Shown: positions 46,473-54,896, counted from the first letter of the stretch. The stretch: DNA of 64,000 bases from Smaragdicoccus niigatensis DSM 44881 = NBRC 103563 (GCF_000380645.1 NZ_AQXZ01000015.1:306940-370939); one strand, 5' to 3'. The notes: generated by a model not told the origin, from the letters alone. Numbers and translations: made by a program.

Positions 46473-48791
46473 ATGACGATCCACCTAGACTCCCCCGCCA
46501 CCTACGGGCGCGAACTGCTGCAGACCTTGTCGCCCGGGGCTACGCAGTGCCTGCGTCACGCGGTTGACCAGCCAGCACGTACTTCCCGCTTCGCCGAGTG
46601 GCCGTCGTGGGTACACGCGTCAGTTCGCGACGCGGTGGTGTCCCGCGGCGCCGAGAAGCTGTGGATTCACCAGGAGCAAGCTGCCACTCTGGCCGCAACT
46701 GGTCACAACGTCGTTATCGCCACCTCGACCGCGTCCGGCAAGTCCCTCGGTTATCAGCTTCCGGTCCTGTCTCGACTGGCTACGGACCCGATGGCCACCG
46801 CGCTGTACATCTCGCCGGCGAAGGCTCTCGCGGCCGATCAATTGCGTGCGACCGTTCGCCTTTGTGGCAGTCGGCGCGAGCTCGCCTCGATCGGTCCGTG
46901 CGCCTACGACGGCGATGCGAATCCGGATATTCGTCAATGGGCTCGCAACCATTCGCGATGGATCTTCACCAATCCGGACATGCTCCACCTTTCCGTTCTC
47001 GGCGCTCATGAACGGTGGGGTCGCCTCCTGCGCCACCTCCAATTCGTCGTGATCGATGAATGCCATTCCTATCGAGGACTTTTCGGTGCGAATGTCGCAG
47101 TGATCATGCGCAGGCTGTCACGTTTGGCCCGCCGATACGGAAGCTCGCCCACGTTCATCCTGGCGAGCGCCACGACCGCGGACCCCGCAGCCGCCGCCCA
47201 CCGTCTCATCGGCGCGAGCGCCCACGCGGTCACCGATGACGGATCGCCACAGGGTGCCCGCACGATCGCGTTCTGGGAGCCCCCGGTCATTGGTGAAAAC
47301 TCGATGGTCCCGGTGCGTCGCCCGGCGGGGCTCGAATCGGCACGCCTGATGGCCAAGCTCGTGACCGAGGGCGCACGCACCATCACGTTCGCCCGCTCGC
47401 GTCGCGGCGCCGAGACGACAGCGATGGCGGCCGCCGCGGCTGTCGATGACCCGGCGATGGCACGTCGGATCGCCGCGTACCGGGCCGGTTACCTTGCCGA
47501 AGACCGACGCGCCCTGGAGACGGCCTTCAGCGACGGCGACCTCATGGGCCTGGCCAGCACCAATGCGCTCGAACTCGGCATCGACATCGCCGGCATCGAC
47601 GCCACCGTGATCGCGGGATTCCCCGGAACGGTCGCGTCGTTCTGGCAGCAGGCCGGACGCTCGGGCCGGCGTACCCAAGGCAGCCTCGTCGTCATGGTCG
47701 CGCGCGATGACCCAATGGACACGTACCTCGTGAACAATCCCGAAGCCGTGCTCGACCGGCCCGTCGAAGCGAGCGTTTTCGATCCGACGAACCCGTACGT
47801 TCTCGGGCCACAGCTTCTCTGCGCTGCGAAGGAGCACCCGCTCGAGTCGTACGAACTCGAATCGCTTGGTGCGGTTGCCGTCGCGGAGGAGCTTGCCGCC
47901 GACGGACTGCTCCGCCGCCGTGGCACCCGCTGGTTCGCCGTGGGTGACGACGATCCGCATGCCGACCTCGATATTCGAACCGGGATCGCCGGCCGCGTCA
48001 CGATCATCGAGGCCGAATCCGGCAAGGTCATCGGGACGTGCGACACCCAGCGCGCGATGGGGACTCTCCACCCCGGCGCCGTCCACATCCACCAGGGCGA
48101 CTCGTACCTCGTCGACACTCTCGATCTCGACGCCGGGATCGCGATTGTCGTTGCTGTGGAACTGGATTGGACCACCTACTCACAGTCGGAAACGGACCTC
48201 CGCGTTTCTCGGTACCTCTCGTCCGAGGACTTCGGAGAAGTGTCGTTGCACCTCGTTGAGACCGAGGTGACGAGCCGCGTCACGAGCTACCTGCGCAAGC
48301 TCCACACCGGCGAGATCCTCGACTCGATCCCGCTCGACATGCCGCCGCACCGGCTGCACACCCAGTCCGTGCTCTACACGGTCACGCCCGAGCTGTTGCA
48401 GTCCGCGGGCATCTCGCCGAGCGATGTCCCGGGATCGCTTCATGCAGCCGAGCACGCTGCGATCGGCATGCTTCCCCTCGTCGCGACATGCGATCGATGG
48501 GACATCGGCGGGGTGTCGACGGAGTGCCACGCCGACACCGGTTTGCCCTCGATCTTCGTGTACGACGGCTATCCCGGCGGTGCGGGCTTTGCTGCCCGCG
48601 GTCATGCCGTCATGCGCGAGTGGCTGTCGGCAACCCTCGCCGTGATCGATGCCTGCGCATGTCCCACCGGCTGCCCGTCGTGCGTGCAATCGCCCAAGTG
48701 CGGAAACGGCAACAACCCCCTCGACAAGGCGGGGGCCGGCCGACTTCTCAAAGCGGTGCTGGCGGAACTGGGCTATCTGCCGAAGCTCTAA
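46473..48791 (+). CDS. DEAD/DEAH-box helicase with C-terminal zinc-binding domain (MrfA/Hrq1-like)
   Basis: A superfamily 2 helicase of about 772 residues, equivalent to Rv3649. Motif I ATSTASGKS (Lys near 90), motif II VVIDECHSY, motif III ASATT, then the helicase C-domain with ALELGIDIAGIDATVIAGFPG and QQAGRSGRR. The C-terminal DUF1998-type region ends with the cysteine cluster CACPTGCPSCVQSPKCGNGN, expected to bind zinc. Homologues (MrfA) act in mitomycin-type DNA damage repair. The ATG at 46473 gives the conserved start; an ATG 48 bases upstream is less likely. Confidence 0.93.
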   Translation: MTIHLDSPATYGRELLQTLSPGATQCLRHAVDQPARTSRFAEWPSWVHASVRDAVVSRGAEKLWIHQEQAATLAATGHNVVIATSTASGKSLGYQLPVLSRLATDPMATALYISPAKALAADQLRATVRLCGSRRELASIGPCAYDGDANPDIRQWARNHSRWIFTNPDMLHLSVLGAHERWGRLLRHLQFVVIDECHSYRGLFGANVAVIMRRLSRLARRYGSSPTFILASATTADPAAAAHRLIGASAHAVTDDGSPQGARTIAFWEPPVIGENSMVPVRRPAGLESARLMAKLVTEGARTITFARSRRGAETTAMAAAAAVDDPAMARRIAAYRAGYLAEDRRALETAFSDGDLMGLASTNALELGIDIAGIDATVIAGFPGTVASFWQQAGRSGRRTQGSLVVMVARDDPMDTYLVNNPEAVLDRPVEASVFDPTNPYVLGPQLLCAAKEHPLESYELESLGAVAVAEELAADGLLRRRGTRWFAVGDDDPHADLDIRTGIAGRVTIIEAESGKVIGTCDTQRAMGTLHPGAVHIHQGDSYLVDTLDLDAGIAIVVAVELDWTTYSQSETDLRVSRYLSSEDFGEVSLHLVETEVTSRVTSYLRKLHTGEILDSIPLDMPPHRLHTQSVLYTVTPELLQSAGISPSDVPGSLHAAEHAAIGMLPLVATCDRWDIGGVSTECHADTGLPSIFVYDGYPGGAGFAARGHAVMREWLSATLAVIDACACPTGCPSCVQSPKCGNGNNPLDKAGAGRLLKAVLAELGYLPKL

Positions 48792-48822
48792 GCGCGGGGT
48801 GACCGTTCTCAGAACAGGCACC

Positions 48823-48850
48823 TTGTACAGAACTGGTGGTTTGTACAAGG
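48823..48850. repeat. TTGTACA palindromic repeat, copy 2
   Basis: CTTGTACAGAAC-TGGT-GGTTTGTACAAG is an imperfect inverted repeat with an 8-bp perfect outer stem, 31 bases after the helicase stop and 27 bases before the convergent TadG-like stop. Its reverse complement matches copy 1 (40969-40996) at 23 of 28 positions, including the identical arm CTTGTACAAACC. Confidence 0.6.
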
Positions 48851-48877
48851 CAACTGTTGAGAGACATTGGCTCGGGC

Positions 48878-49204
48878 TCAGGCAACGTCCACTGGACCCG
48901 CCCGCGCCGACACGGTGATCGTCCTACCCCGCACCACATCCGAAACCGTCACCACCGCGTCCCACCCTTCGAGGCGACACGCGGTGAGTAATCCAGCCGC
49001 CGCCAACCGGGCAGCCGCGCAGGCTTCGACCTCACCTTCCATCGCGTGCGCCGCCCCCGCGAGTGCCGCGGAGTCGGCCACCCCTTGCACACGATGCTCG
49101 GCCGCCACCACCAATCCGACGTGAGCCACCATGAGGGCCAGCGTCAGCAAGGCCAGGATCGCGAACGCGCCGATCACCGTCGCCGAACCACGTTCGTCGG
49201 TCAT
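48878..49204 (-). CDS. TadG/Rv3654c-like secreted pseudopilin-type protein
   Basis: A 108-residue protein with a short N-terminus (MTDERGSATV) and a hydrophobic helix (about 10-33), then AAEHRVQGVADSAALAGAAHA, the signature of Tad-locus helical proteins (Rv3654c-like). It is probably a minor subunit of the Flp/Tad apparatus. The ATG overlaps the stop of the TadE-like gene by four bases. Last gene of the seven-gene operon. Confidence 0.85.
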   Translation of the reverse strand: MTDERGSATVIGAFAILALLTLALMVAHVGLVVAAEHRVQGVADSAALAGAAHAMEGEVEACAAARLAAAGLLTACRLEGWDAVVTVSDVVRGRTITVSARAGPVDVA

Positions 49205-49503
49205 GACTCACCGGGTTCCAGCGCCGCTTCGGCCGTCGCGTGAAGCTCGAGCGGAAGCAGACCCGCGTCTGCGGAAGCGGTTGCCCGCACGACATCGCCA
49301 GCGGTTTCGGTCTGTATTCGCACACCATCCACCGGTGGCGCGTCCGCCCCGCGCGCGGCCGCGCGGACTGCCTCGTGCGCTGCGTCGACGCACTGGATGT
49401 ACGTCAACGCAGCGGTCGCACAACCTAATCCGGCCACAATCGTCGCAATGAGCGAGGCGATCGCGATCGCCGTCTCGACGGTGACACTCCCTCGATCGCT
49501 CAG
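49201..49503 (-). CDS. TadE-like minor pilin, Rv3655c equivalent
   Basis: About 100 residues: a short N-terminus with the pseudopilin-type cleavage context GSVTVETAIAIASL, one helix (about 8-32), then CVDAAHEAVRAAARGADAPP. No ATG, GTG or TTG lies in frame between the flp gene and the conserved sequence; the nearest plausible start is a CTG at 49503 whose CTGA overlaps the flp stop. An in-frame ATG far upstream would run through the whole flp gene. Part of the Tad operon. Confidence 0.75.
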   Translation of the reverse strand: MSDRGSVTVETAIAIASLIATIVAGLGCATAALTYIQCVDAAHEAVRAAARGADAPPVDGVRIQTETAGDVVRATASADAGLLPLELHATAEAALEPGES

Positions 49504-49697
49504 ACCGAGGTGTTCATCGCCTTGTCGATGATTCGCGTCAACGCTTGCACGATGCTGTCCCCCGTGACGACGGTGTAGAGGACGGCTCCAAACGCCGCGG
49601 CAGCCACGGTTCCGACCGCGTATTCGACCGTCGACATCCCCTCGTCGTCGACCATCAGCCCGATCGTGCGAGCTTTCACGTAGTTCCAGGTCACCAT
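49500..49697 (-). CDS. Flp-type pilin, DUF4244 (Rv3656c equivalent)
   Basis: A 65-residue major-pilin-like protein: DDEGMSTVEYAVGTVAAAAFGAVLYTVV contains the Gly-Met-Ser-Thr-Val-Glu-Tyr context of prepilin cleavage with Glu at +5, followed by one hydrophobic helix and a short C-terminus. It is expected to assemble into a pilus fibre or pseudopilus. A strong GGAGGAG precedes the ATG. It lies 27 bases after the tadC-like gene. Confidence 0.9.
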   Translation of the reverse strand: MVTWNYVKARTIGLMVDDEGMSTVEYAVGTVAAAAFGAVLYTVVTGDSIVQALTRIIDKAMNTSV

Positions 49698-49724
49698 CGT
49701 TTTCTCCTCCCATTGATTCCTGAT

Positions 49725-50285
49725 TCACCACAGACCTCCGATTCCCATGTGGGACGCAAGCCCGACCACAACCGGCGCGATCCCGAGGCACACGAACGCC
49801 GGGAGAAAGCACAGTCCCAGCGGACCGGCGATCAACACCCCTGCCCGTTCGGCGCGCTCGCGCGCCAGGTTCTCAACCTGCTGTCGATGCGCCTCGCCGA
49901 GTTCGGAAACCGCGCTCGCGAACGACGCCCCAGATCGAGCAGACCGGCGAGCGAGCCGGGCGAGCGCCTCTGTCTCTCGATGGCGAGCGGCCTCTGCCCA
50001 CACCGCAGCCGAGTCCGCGCCGAGTGCCGTCAGGTCGGCCGCCTTTCGTAGCGCCACGTCGAGCGGATGCGCCGCATGCTCGGCGACGACCGCCGCGGCA
50101 GCGGGCAGGGACATCCCGGCCGCGAGCGCGGTGGCGAGCAGGTCGAACGCACCAGCCAAGGCGAGCGGATCATCCGACCGCTTCCTCTCGTCCGCGATGA
50201 CAGATCGAGCCGTCACACGGCGGCGACCGGGTCCGGACCACACCCCCACCGCAGCCGCGAGCAGGAGCAAGACCGCACTCGTCAC
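49725..50285 (-). CDS. tadC: Type II secretion F-domain membrane protein (TadC-like)
   Basis: A 186-residue platform protein: two N-terminal hydrophobic stretches, a GspF/TadC cytoplasmic domain (DLLATALAAGMSLPAAAAVVAEH ... SGASFASAVSELGEAHRQQVENLARERAERAGVL) and a last pair of helices (GPLGLCFLPAFVCLGIAPVVVGL). The frame is open far upstream, but the GTG at 50285 overlaps the tadB stop (GTGA) and fits the family. With TadB it forms the inner-membrane platform of the Flp system. Confidence 0.88.
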   Translation of the reverse strand: MTSAVLLLLAAAVGVWSGPGRRRVTARSVIADERKRSDDPLALAGAFDLLATALAAGMSLPAAAAVVAEHAAHPLDVALRKAADLTALGADSAAVWAEAARHRETEALARLARRSARSGASFASAVSELGEAHRQQVENLARERAERAGVLIAGPLGLCFLPAFVCLGIAPVVVGLASHMGIGGLW

Positions 50286-51043
50286 GCGCGCACTCCGTTG
50301 GCGATGGAATGGGTCCACAAACGGCCCACGCACGCGAAGGCGCAGCCGACGACCAGCAAGATCCCGCCCACTCCGCCGCCCAGAAGTACACCCACCGGAT
50401 GTGCGCCCATGACTTCGCCCAGCGCCAGGCCGAAGAGCGGAAGCGCGCTCAAGACGGTCGCGGTTGCGCGTGGGCCCGCCAGCGACGAACGGACCGAGTC
50501 GTCGAATCGGAGCCGGCCCGCCAGATCTCGGCGCGCAGCTTCCAGAAGATCTCCCACCGACAGGCCGTGTCGCTCGGCAACCTGCCAGATCGCACCGATT
50601 CGGCGAAGGTCCTCCGACGGCCACAGCTCCGAGAGCAACGAATCGCTGCACGACCCACCGAGCCGGCATCGCGCCGACGCCGTCTCGAGCACCTGCCGCA
50701 CCCGGCCGGACGACTCCGCTGCCGCCGCTTCGCATGAATCCACCTGCGATGCTCCAGTTCTCAGCTCGCCGACCAACGCTTCGACACCCTGAGCGAGCTC
50801 TCGGCGCAACGCCGCCTGCTCCCGTTCCTGTCGAAGACGACGCTGCAGAATCCATGCCGTCGCCAGGACAATCGAAGCGGCGACAAGCCCCGATGGCCCT
50901 CCGACGAACCACCCGACAACGGGCGGCAGTGCCCACAGGAACTCGGGGCGAGCGCGAAACGGCCGGCGACGAGGTGACTGGGTGGGGCGCCGCAGCGAAC
51001 TCGGCCACGTGGCCGTTGCGACCGCCAACAACAGCATCGTCAT
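50282..51043 (-). CDS. tadB: Type II secretion F-domain membrane protein (TadB-like)
   Basis: A 253-residue membrane protein with N-terminal helices (about 2-15 and 36-63), a central F-domain (ELAQGVEALVGELRTGASQVDS ... ERHGLSVGDLLEAARRDLAGRLRFDDSVRSSLAGPRATATVLSALP) and two C-terminal helices. The ATG overlaps the tadA stop by four bases. Equivalent to Rv3658c. Confidence 0.9.
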   Translation of the reverse strand: MTMLLLAVATATWPSSLRRPTQSPRRRPFRARPEFLWALPPVVGWFVGGPSGLVAASIVLATAWILQRRLRQEREQAALRRELAQGVEALVGELRTGASQVDSCEAAAAESSGRVRQVLETASARCRLGGSCSDSLLSELWPSEDLRRIGAIWQVAERHGLSVGDLLEAARRDLAGRLRFDDSVRSSLAGPRATATVLSALPLFGLALGEVMGAHPVGVLLGGGVGGILLVVGCAFACVGRLWTHSIANGVRA

Positions 51044-52209
51044 CGGCCAGCACCCAGCAGTCGCTCCAGCCGTGGCATTCCTACGTCCGCGCCACCTGCG
51101 GCGGTCCAGGCCGGAACCACCGCCACCAGCGCTGAACCATCACGTTCGACGATTCCGATCTCCGCGAGCCGCCGAGCGCCATCAGACTTGCGGACCACGT
51201 GCACCACGACTCTCACGGCCGCTGCCAACTGGCTGTGGAGCGCCACCCGATCCATACCCCCGAGCGCCGCCAACGCCTCCAGTCGAGCGGGCAACTCGGC
51301 CGGAGAATTCGCGTGGACGGTCCCCGCGCCGCCCTCGTGACCGGTGTTCAGCGCGCCCAGGAGATCGATGACCTCAGGACCTCGCACCTCGCCGACGACC
51401 ACCCGATCGGGTCGCATTCGCAACGCCTGACGAACCAGATCGCGCACACCGATCGCACCAGCGCCTTCCGTATTGGAGATCCGCGAAACAAGCCGGACGA
51501 CGTGTGGGTGCCGTGGATCGAGTTCGGCAGCGTCCTCGACGCACACAATCCGTTCGCGAGCATCGACTTCCGCCAACATGCTGCTCAGGATCGTCGTCTT
51601 GCCCGATCCCGTTCCTCCGGTCACGAGGAACGTCAAACGTCCAACAACGATGCGGCGCAACAACTCCGCTGAGACGGCACACAGCGATCCCGAACCCACC
51701 AACGTCGCGAGCGAATGCTGCGCGGGCCGCAGAACGCGTAGCGAAATGCACGTCCCCGACGCCGCGATCGGAGCCAGCACGGCGTGCAGTCGGACCCCGA
51801 AACGCGCACCCACCGTCGGCGGCAGGAACCCGTCCACCCACGGTTGCGAATCGTCGATGCGTCGCCCGCACGCGATCGCCAGCCGTTGGGCGAGGCGCCG
51901 GACCGCAGCCTCATCGGAAAACGACACCGCAGCCCGGACCAACCCCTCCCCGCGGTCAATCCAGACGTCGGACGGACCGCAGACCAAGACGTCCGTGACA
52001 TCCGGCGCGGCGAGCAATTCCTCGAGCGGTCCGGCCCCAGACAGCTCGGTCTCGAGCTTTCGGAGCGTTCGCAGCATGTCTGCATCCGCGAGCACCGACC
52101 CGGCCTCGGCGCGGATCGCCGCAGCGACCGTGGACGGCGTCGGCCGCTCGGCAAGGGTGACCAGCCGGTCGCGAACGCGGTCGAGAAGATCGTCGGTGAC
52201 AGCGGTCAT
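51040..52209 (-). CDS. tadA: Tad secretion ATPase, TadA/CpaF family
   Basis: A 389-residue secretion ATPase that powers pilus assembly. Walker A TGGTGSGKTT, Asp box DAAELDPRHPHVVRLVSR, Walker B RPDRVVVGEVRGPEVIDLLGALNTGHEGG and His box GTVHANS are all present, in CpaF order. The ATG overlaps the ssd stop. Equivalent to Rv3659c. Confidence 0.95.
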   Translation of the reverse strand: MTAVTDDLLDRVRDRLVTLAERPTPSTVAAAIRAEAGSVLADADMLRTLRKLETELSGAGPLEELLAAPDVTDVLVCGPSDVWIDRGEGLVRAAVSFSDEAAVRRLAQRLAIACGRRIDDSQPWVDGFLPPTVGARFGVRLHAVLAPIAASGTCISLRVLRPAQHSLATLVGSGSLCAVSAELLRRIVVGRLTFLVTGGTGSGKTTILSSMLAEVDARERIVCVEDAAELDPRHPHVVRLVSRISNTEGAGAIGVRDLVRQALRMRPDRVVVGEVRGPEVIDLLGALNTGHEGGAGTVHANSPAELPARLEALAALGGMDRVALHSQLAAAVRVVVHVVRKSDGARRLAEIGIVERDGSALVAVVPAWTAAGGADVGMPRLERLLGAGR

Positions 52210-53252
52210 CCGGCCACCGCCTCGGCCGAACCGAACGCGATGTCGAGCACCTTCGCCGCGGCCACCGCTAGCGGACTGCGCCTACCCACCCGCAGTCCAT
52301 GCCGCTCGAGGTGCAGGTCGAGCCGGGGCTGTGGCCGCATCGATGCCCAGATCGGTATCCCGATCTCGGGTGCAATGTCGGCAACCCGAAGCCCGCCCGG
52401 GGCCGGGCCCCGAATCACGGCACCGACCCGACCCGTCGAGACCAGCGCTGAGACCAGCGGACGAGCCGCACTTACCGCACGCAGTTCGGCGGGAACGAGA
52501 AGCACCGTCAGATCGGCCAACGACGAGACTCGCGCAATCTCCGAAGGTGATCGCTTGGACAAGTCGCACACGACGACATCACCGTCGGTCGCGCACTCGG
52601 TGGCGATGTCGGCGAACGCGTCGATCGATCCCGGCGCACCCGACCGCCGGTCCCCCGACAGCACAGCAAGCCGATCTCCCGAGTGCGGCAGTGCAGCCCG
52701 CAAAACCGGCGCCGAAATCCGGCCGTCTTCGACGACCAACCCGGACCAGCGAACTCCTGGAAAGCCCTCGATGCCGAGAAGCAGATCGAGACCAGCGCTC
52801 TGCGGATCGCCGTCGACCAGGATGGTCGAATTTTCCGACGCCGCGGCCGACAGTGCGAGTGCGGCAGCGAAAACTGATGCTCCCGCTCCGCCACGAACTC
52901 CGCTGACGACGATGATCGACCCGTAAACAGACGGTCGATAAGTCTGGTTTGCGATTAATCGGAGTAATGCCGCACTGTCGTCGGGCAAACCGACCACGTG
53001 ATCGGCCCCCATACGAGCGGCTGCACGCCACTCGGCCAAACCCGGCTCTCCCGCACACACGACGACGGCGAATTCAGCGGACTTGCCGCACCTGGCCGCC
53101 GCCTCGGCATCGAGGATCAGGACGTGGTCACGGCTGCCGTCGCCGAAGCCGTAGGCGTCAATGGCCCGGTTTGCCGCCGCTGCCACGCGCCGGACTTCTT
53201 CGAGAAGTGCCTGGTCAGAGATGGCGACCAGGATTGAATTCGGTGACTCCAC
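52206..53252 (-). CDS. ssd: Septum-site-determining protein Ssd (CpaE/MinD-like)
   Basis: A 348-residue P-loop ATPase of the MinD/CpaE class (Rv3660c equivalent). An N-terminal receiver-like half (SILVAISDQALLEEVRRVAAAANR) is followed by the deviant Walker region VVSGVRGGAGASVFAAALA, which has Ala where ParA/MinD have Lys-Thr, then LVDGDPQSAGLDLLLG and a C-terminal RGPAPGGLRVADIA. In mycobacteria Ssd inhibits septation; in Tad loci CpaE-like proteins localise pili. GTG at 53252 is the likely start; the frame continues upstream into the 6C RNA region. First gene of the Tad operon. Confidence 0.9.
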   Translation of the reverse strand: MESPNSILVAISDQALLEEVRRVAAAANRAIDAYGFGDGSRDHVLILDAEAAARCGKSAEFAVVVCAGEPGLAEWRAAARMGADHVVGLPDDSAALLRLIANQTYRPSVYGSIIVVSGVRGGAGASVFAAALALSAAASENSTILVDGDPQSAGLDLLLGIEGFPGVRWSGLVVEDGRISAPVLRAALPHSGDRLAVLSGDRRSGAPGSIDAFADIATECATDGDVVVCDLSKRSPSEIARVSSLADLTVLLVPAELRAVSAARPLVSALVSTGRVGAVIRGPAPGGLRVADIAPEIGIPIWASMRPQPRLDLHLERHGLRVGRRSPLAVAAAKVLDIAFGSAEAVAG

Positions 53253-53357
53253 GCCAACGAGCCTGCCGAGGAGATCCAGGCCGCCGAAAGGCCCGCGACG
53301 AAATCTGTGGATAACCCGAGATCGAGTAAAGCGCGATTTCGAACATTCTCCGGACAG

Positions 53358-53450
53358 GGTGCGACCCCCGCCAAGGGGGGGTATGGCGGGGGTCGCGATT
53401 GGTTCAGCCCCGGGGGGTCGGACTGAACAAAGCCCGGAAGCCGGGCCCTT
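53358..53450 (-). ncRNA. 6C small RNA (B11 of M. tuberculosis)
   Basis: On the minus strand three hairpins follow one another: GCCCGG-CTT-CCGGGC (53432-53446), GTTCAG...CTGAAC (53402-53428) whose loop contains CCCCCC, and a 13-bp stem GCGACCCCCGCCA/TGGCGGGGGTCGC (53361-53396) whose loop contains CCCCCCC. Two stem-loops with six or more cytosines are the definition of the 6C motif of actinobacteria. In M. tuberculosis the same RNA (B11) sits between Rv3660c and Rv3661, exactly the flanks seen here. 6C affects growth and replication-related mRNAs by C-rich loop pairing. Ends are estimates. Confidence 0.9.
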
Positions 53451-53557
53451 GGCCATTAGACCAGCAGGTGTGTTTACGCGCAAAACTCATTCGACTATTG
53501 GATACGCAGAATTCACCTGGCCTCCGCGCCGAAATGCACGGTTGTCCGAGTCGCACC

Positions 53558-53563
53558 TATTGT
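53558..53563 (+). promoter_or_regulatory. -10 element of a leaderless promoter
   Basis: TATTGT ends seven bases before the GTG at 53571, with no ribosome binding site. It fixes the start of the HAD gene. Confidence 0.65.
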
Positions 53564-53570
53564 TGAGTTC

Positions 53571-54425
53571 GTGACGGCTCGCAGGGACTCGGTATCGGCT
53601 ACTTCGTCGCAATCGACGCGCCGCATCGCCGCCTTTTTCGACCTCGACAAGACAATCATCGCGAAATCGAGCACGTTCGCGTTCAGCCGGCCGTTCTTCG
53701 ACCAGGGGTTGCTGAACCGGCGCGCGGTACTCAAGAGCAGCTACGCGCACTTCATCTTCCTGCTCCAAGGCGCCGACCACGACCAGATGGAACGCATGCG
53801 CCAGCATGTTGCCGCGATGTGTGCCGGATGGGACGTCGGCCAAGTCAGCAACATCGTGCAGGAAACGCTCCACGACATCGTCGATCCGCTTATTTACGCC
53901 GAGGCCGCCGACCTCATTGCCGATCACAAGATCCGCGGTCACGACATCGTGGTGGTGTCGGCTTCAGGTGAGGAAGTCGTACGCCCAATCGCCGAGCTGC
54001 TCGGCGCCGACTACACCGCCGCGACCCGCATGGTGGTCGAGGACGGCAAGTACACCGGCGACCTCGACTTCTACTGCTACGGCGAAGGAAAAGTCGAAGC
54101 GATGCAAACGCTGGCCGCCAAGCACGGCTATGACCTCGATGAATGCTTCGCCTACTCCGACTCGATCACCGATCTGCCGATGCTCGCGGTGGTCGGCCAC
54201 CCGACCGCGGTCAACCCGGACCGGAACCTCCGGCGCGAGGCCGCCGGCAAGGGTTGGCCGATTCTGACGTTCTCGAAGCCGGTTTCGCTGCGTTCTCGAA
54301 TGGCTCCGTCTTCGACCACCGTGGCCGCAACACTTTTAGTGATGCTGAGTGCTGCTGTGGCAGGGGCGATTACGTACAGCCTGCTCAAGCGGCGCGAGCA
54401 AAACCAAAATTGGCCCTTGATGTGA
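53571..54425 (+). CDS. HAD-IB family phosphatase with C-terminal membrane anchor
   Basis: A 284-residue haloacid-dehalogenase hydrolase, Rv3661 equivalent. Motif I FFDLDKT (Asp24, Asp26), motif II VVVSASGEEV, and motif III/IV GEGKVEAMQ ... CFAYSDSITDLPML place it with SerB-like HAD-IB phosphatases (acyl-phosphate or phospholipid-type substrates). A final helix (VAATLLVMLSAAVAGAITYSLL) followed by KRRE suggests a tail anchor. The gene lies between two structured RNAs, and its TGA stop lies within a CRP-type box. Confidence 0.92.
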   Translation: MTARRDSVSATSSQSTRRIAAFFDLDKTIIAKSSTFAFSRPFFDQGLLNRRAVLKSSYAHFIFLLQGADHDQMERMRQHVAAMCAGWDVGQVSNIVQETLHDIVDPLIYAEAADLIADHKIRGHDIVVVSASGEEVVRPIAELLGADYTAATRMVVEDGKYTGDLDFYCYGEGKVEAMQTLAAKHGYDLDECFAYSDSITDLPMLAVVGHPTAVNPDRNLRREAAGKGWPILTFSKPVSLRSRMAPSSTTVAATLLVMLSAAVAGAITYSLLKRREQNQNWPLM

Positions 54426-54436
54426 TCCGGATCACA
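54421..54436 (+). promoter_or_regulatory. CRP/GlxR binding site
   Basis: TGTGATCCGGATCACA is a perfect palindrome matching the CRP/GlxR consensus TGTGAN6TCACA at every defined base. It overlaps the HAD stop codon and its centre lies about 24 bases before the predicted start of the Ms1-like RNA, a position over the -35 region. The regulator itself is encoded at 62988. Confidence 0.85.
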
Positions 54437-54452
54437 AGGTAGAAAAGACGTA

Positions 54453-54757
54453 CGGGAAGCACGGAAGGCCAAGACCGCTCCGGAAGAGAAGGAACGATCT
54501 CCCAACCGCGATTCCCAGCGCAGACTAAGGGCACCCACGCGGAGCACGCCGCGACAAGGGCAGAAGCGTTGTGGGCCTGCGGAGTCGTGAACGAGGATGG
54601 CGATACCTCTGCACCGGGTTGTAGGGGATGAACCACCTGACGCGCGATAGCCGCCGAGGCCAAAATTACACAACCCCAAGAGCACGCTTGGTAACCCAGA
54701 ATCTGTGCTAGCGGGCGTCGAAGCCGCCGGGTCGGCTTCGGTCGCCCGCTTCTCTAT
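54453..54757 (+). ncRNA. Ms1/MTS2823-like RNA polymerase-binding RNA
   Basis: The roughly 300 bases between the HAD gene and the convergent Rv3662c equivalent contain no coding frame with support and end in a strong intrinsic terminator (54710-54755). In M. tuberculosis the abundant stationary-phase RNA MTS2823 (Ms1 in M. smegmatis, about 300 nt, binds core RNA polymerase) lies at exactly this place between Rv3661 and Rv3662c. A TAGAAA hexamer (54440-54445) would start a transcript near 54453, giving about 305 nt. Identity rests on synteny, length and terminator; I could not compare the primary sequence. Confidence 0.75.
54710..54755 (+). terminator. Intrinsic terminator of the Ms1-like RNA
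   Basis: AGCGGGCG (54710-54717) pairs with CGCCCGCT (54743-54750), and inside it CGAAGCCG pairs with CGGCTTCG, giving a near-continuous 16-bp stem with a CCGGGT loop. It is followed by TCTCTATGT. Confidence 0.85.
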
Positions 54758-54801
54758 GTATCAGTGATCCCCTAACCACCATCGAACCTCCCCTGCTCGC
54801 C

Positions 54802-54837
54802 GATGCACCTCGATCAGCACACTGACCGGGGTGCATC
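54802..54837 (-). terminator. Inverted repeat after the Fic-like gene
   Basis: GATGCACC (54802-54809) and GGTGCATC (54830-54837) form an 8-bp stem with a 20-base loop, about 60 bases past the stop of the minus-strand gene at 54897. It may help separate this gene from the Ms1-like RNA. Confidence 0.35.
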
Positions 54838-54896
54838 TGGCAATTCAGAGTGCGGACAGGCCGTCCGGTTCAAAACGCAGCCCTGCCGGCAGCGGG

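Noticed and set aside
52998..53574. Coding frames across the 6C RNA region and extension of ssd to 53483
   Set aside because: The sequence is explained by stable hairpins with C-rich loops, and homologous Ssd proteins start near the GTG at 53252.
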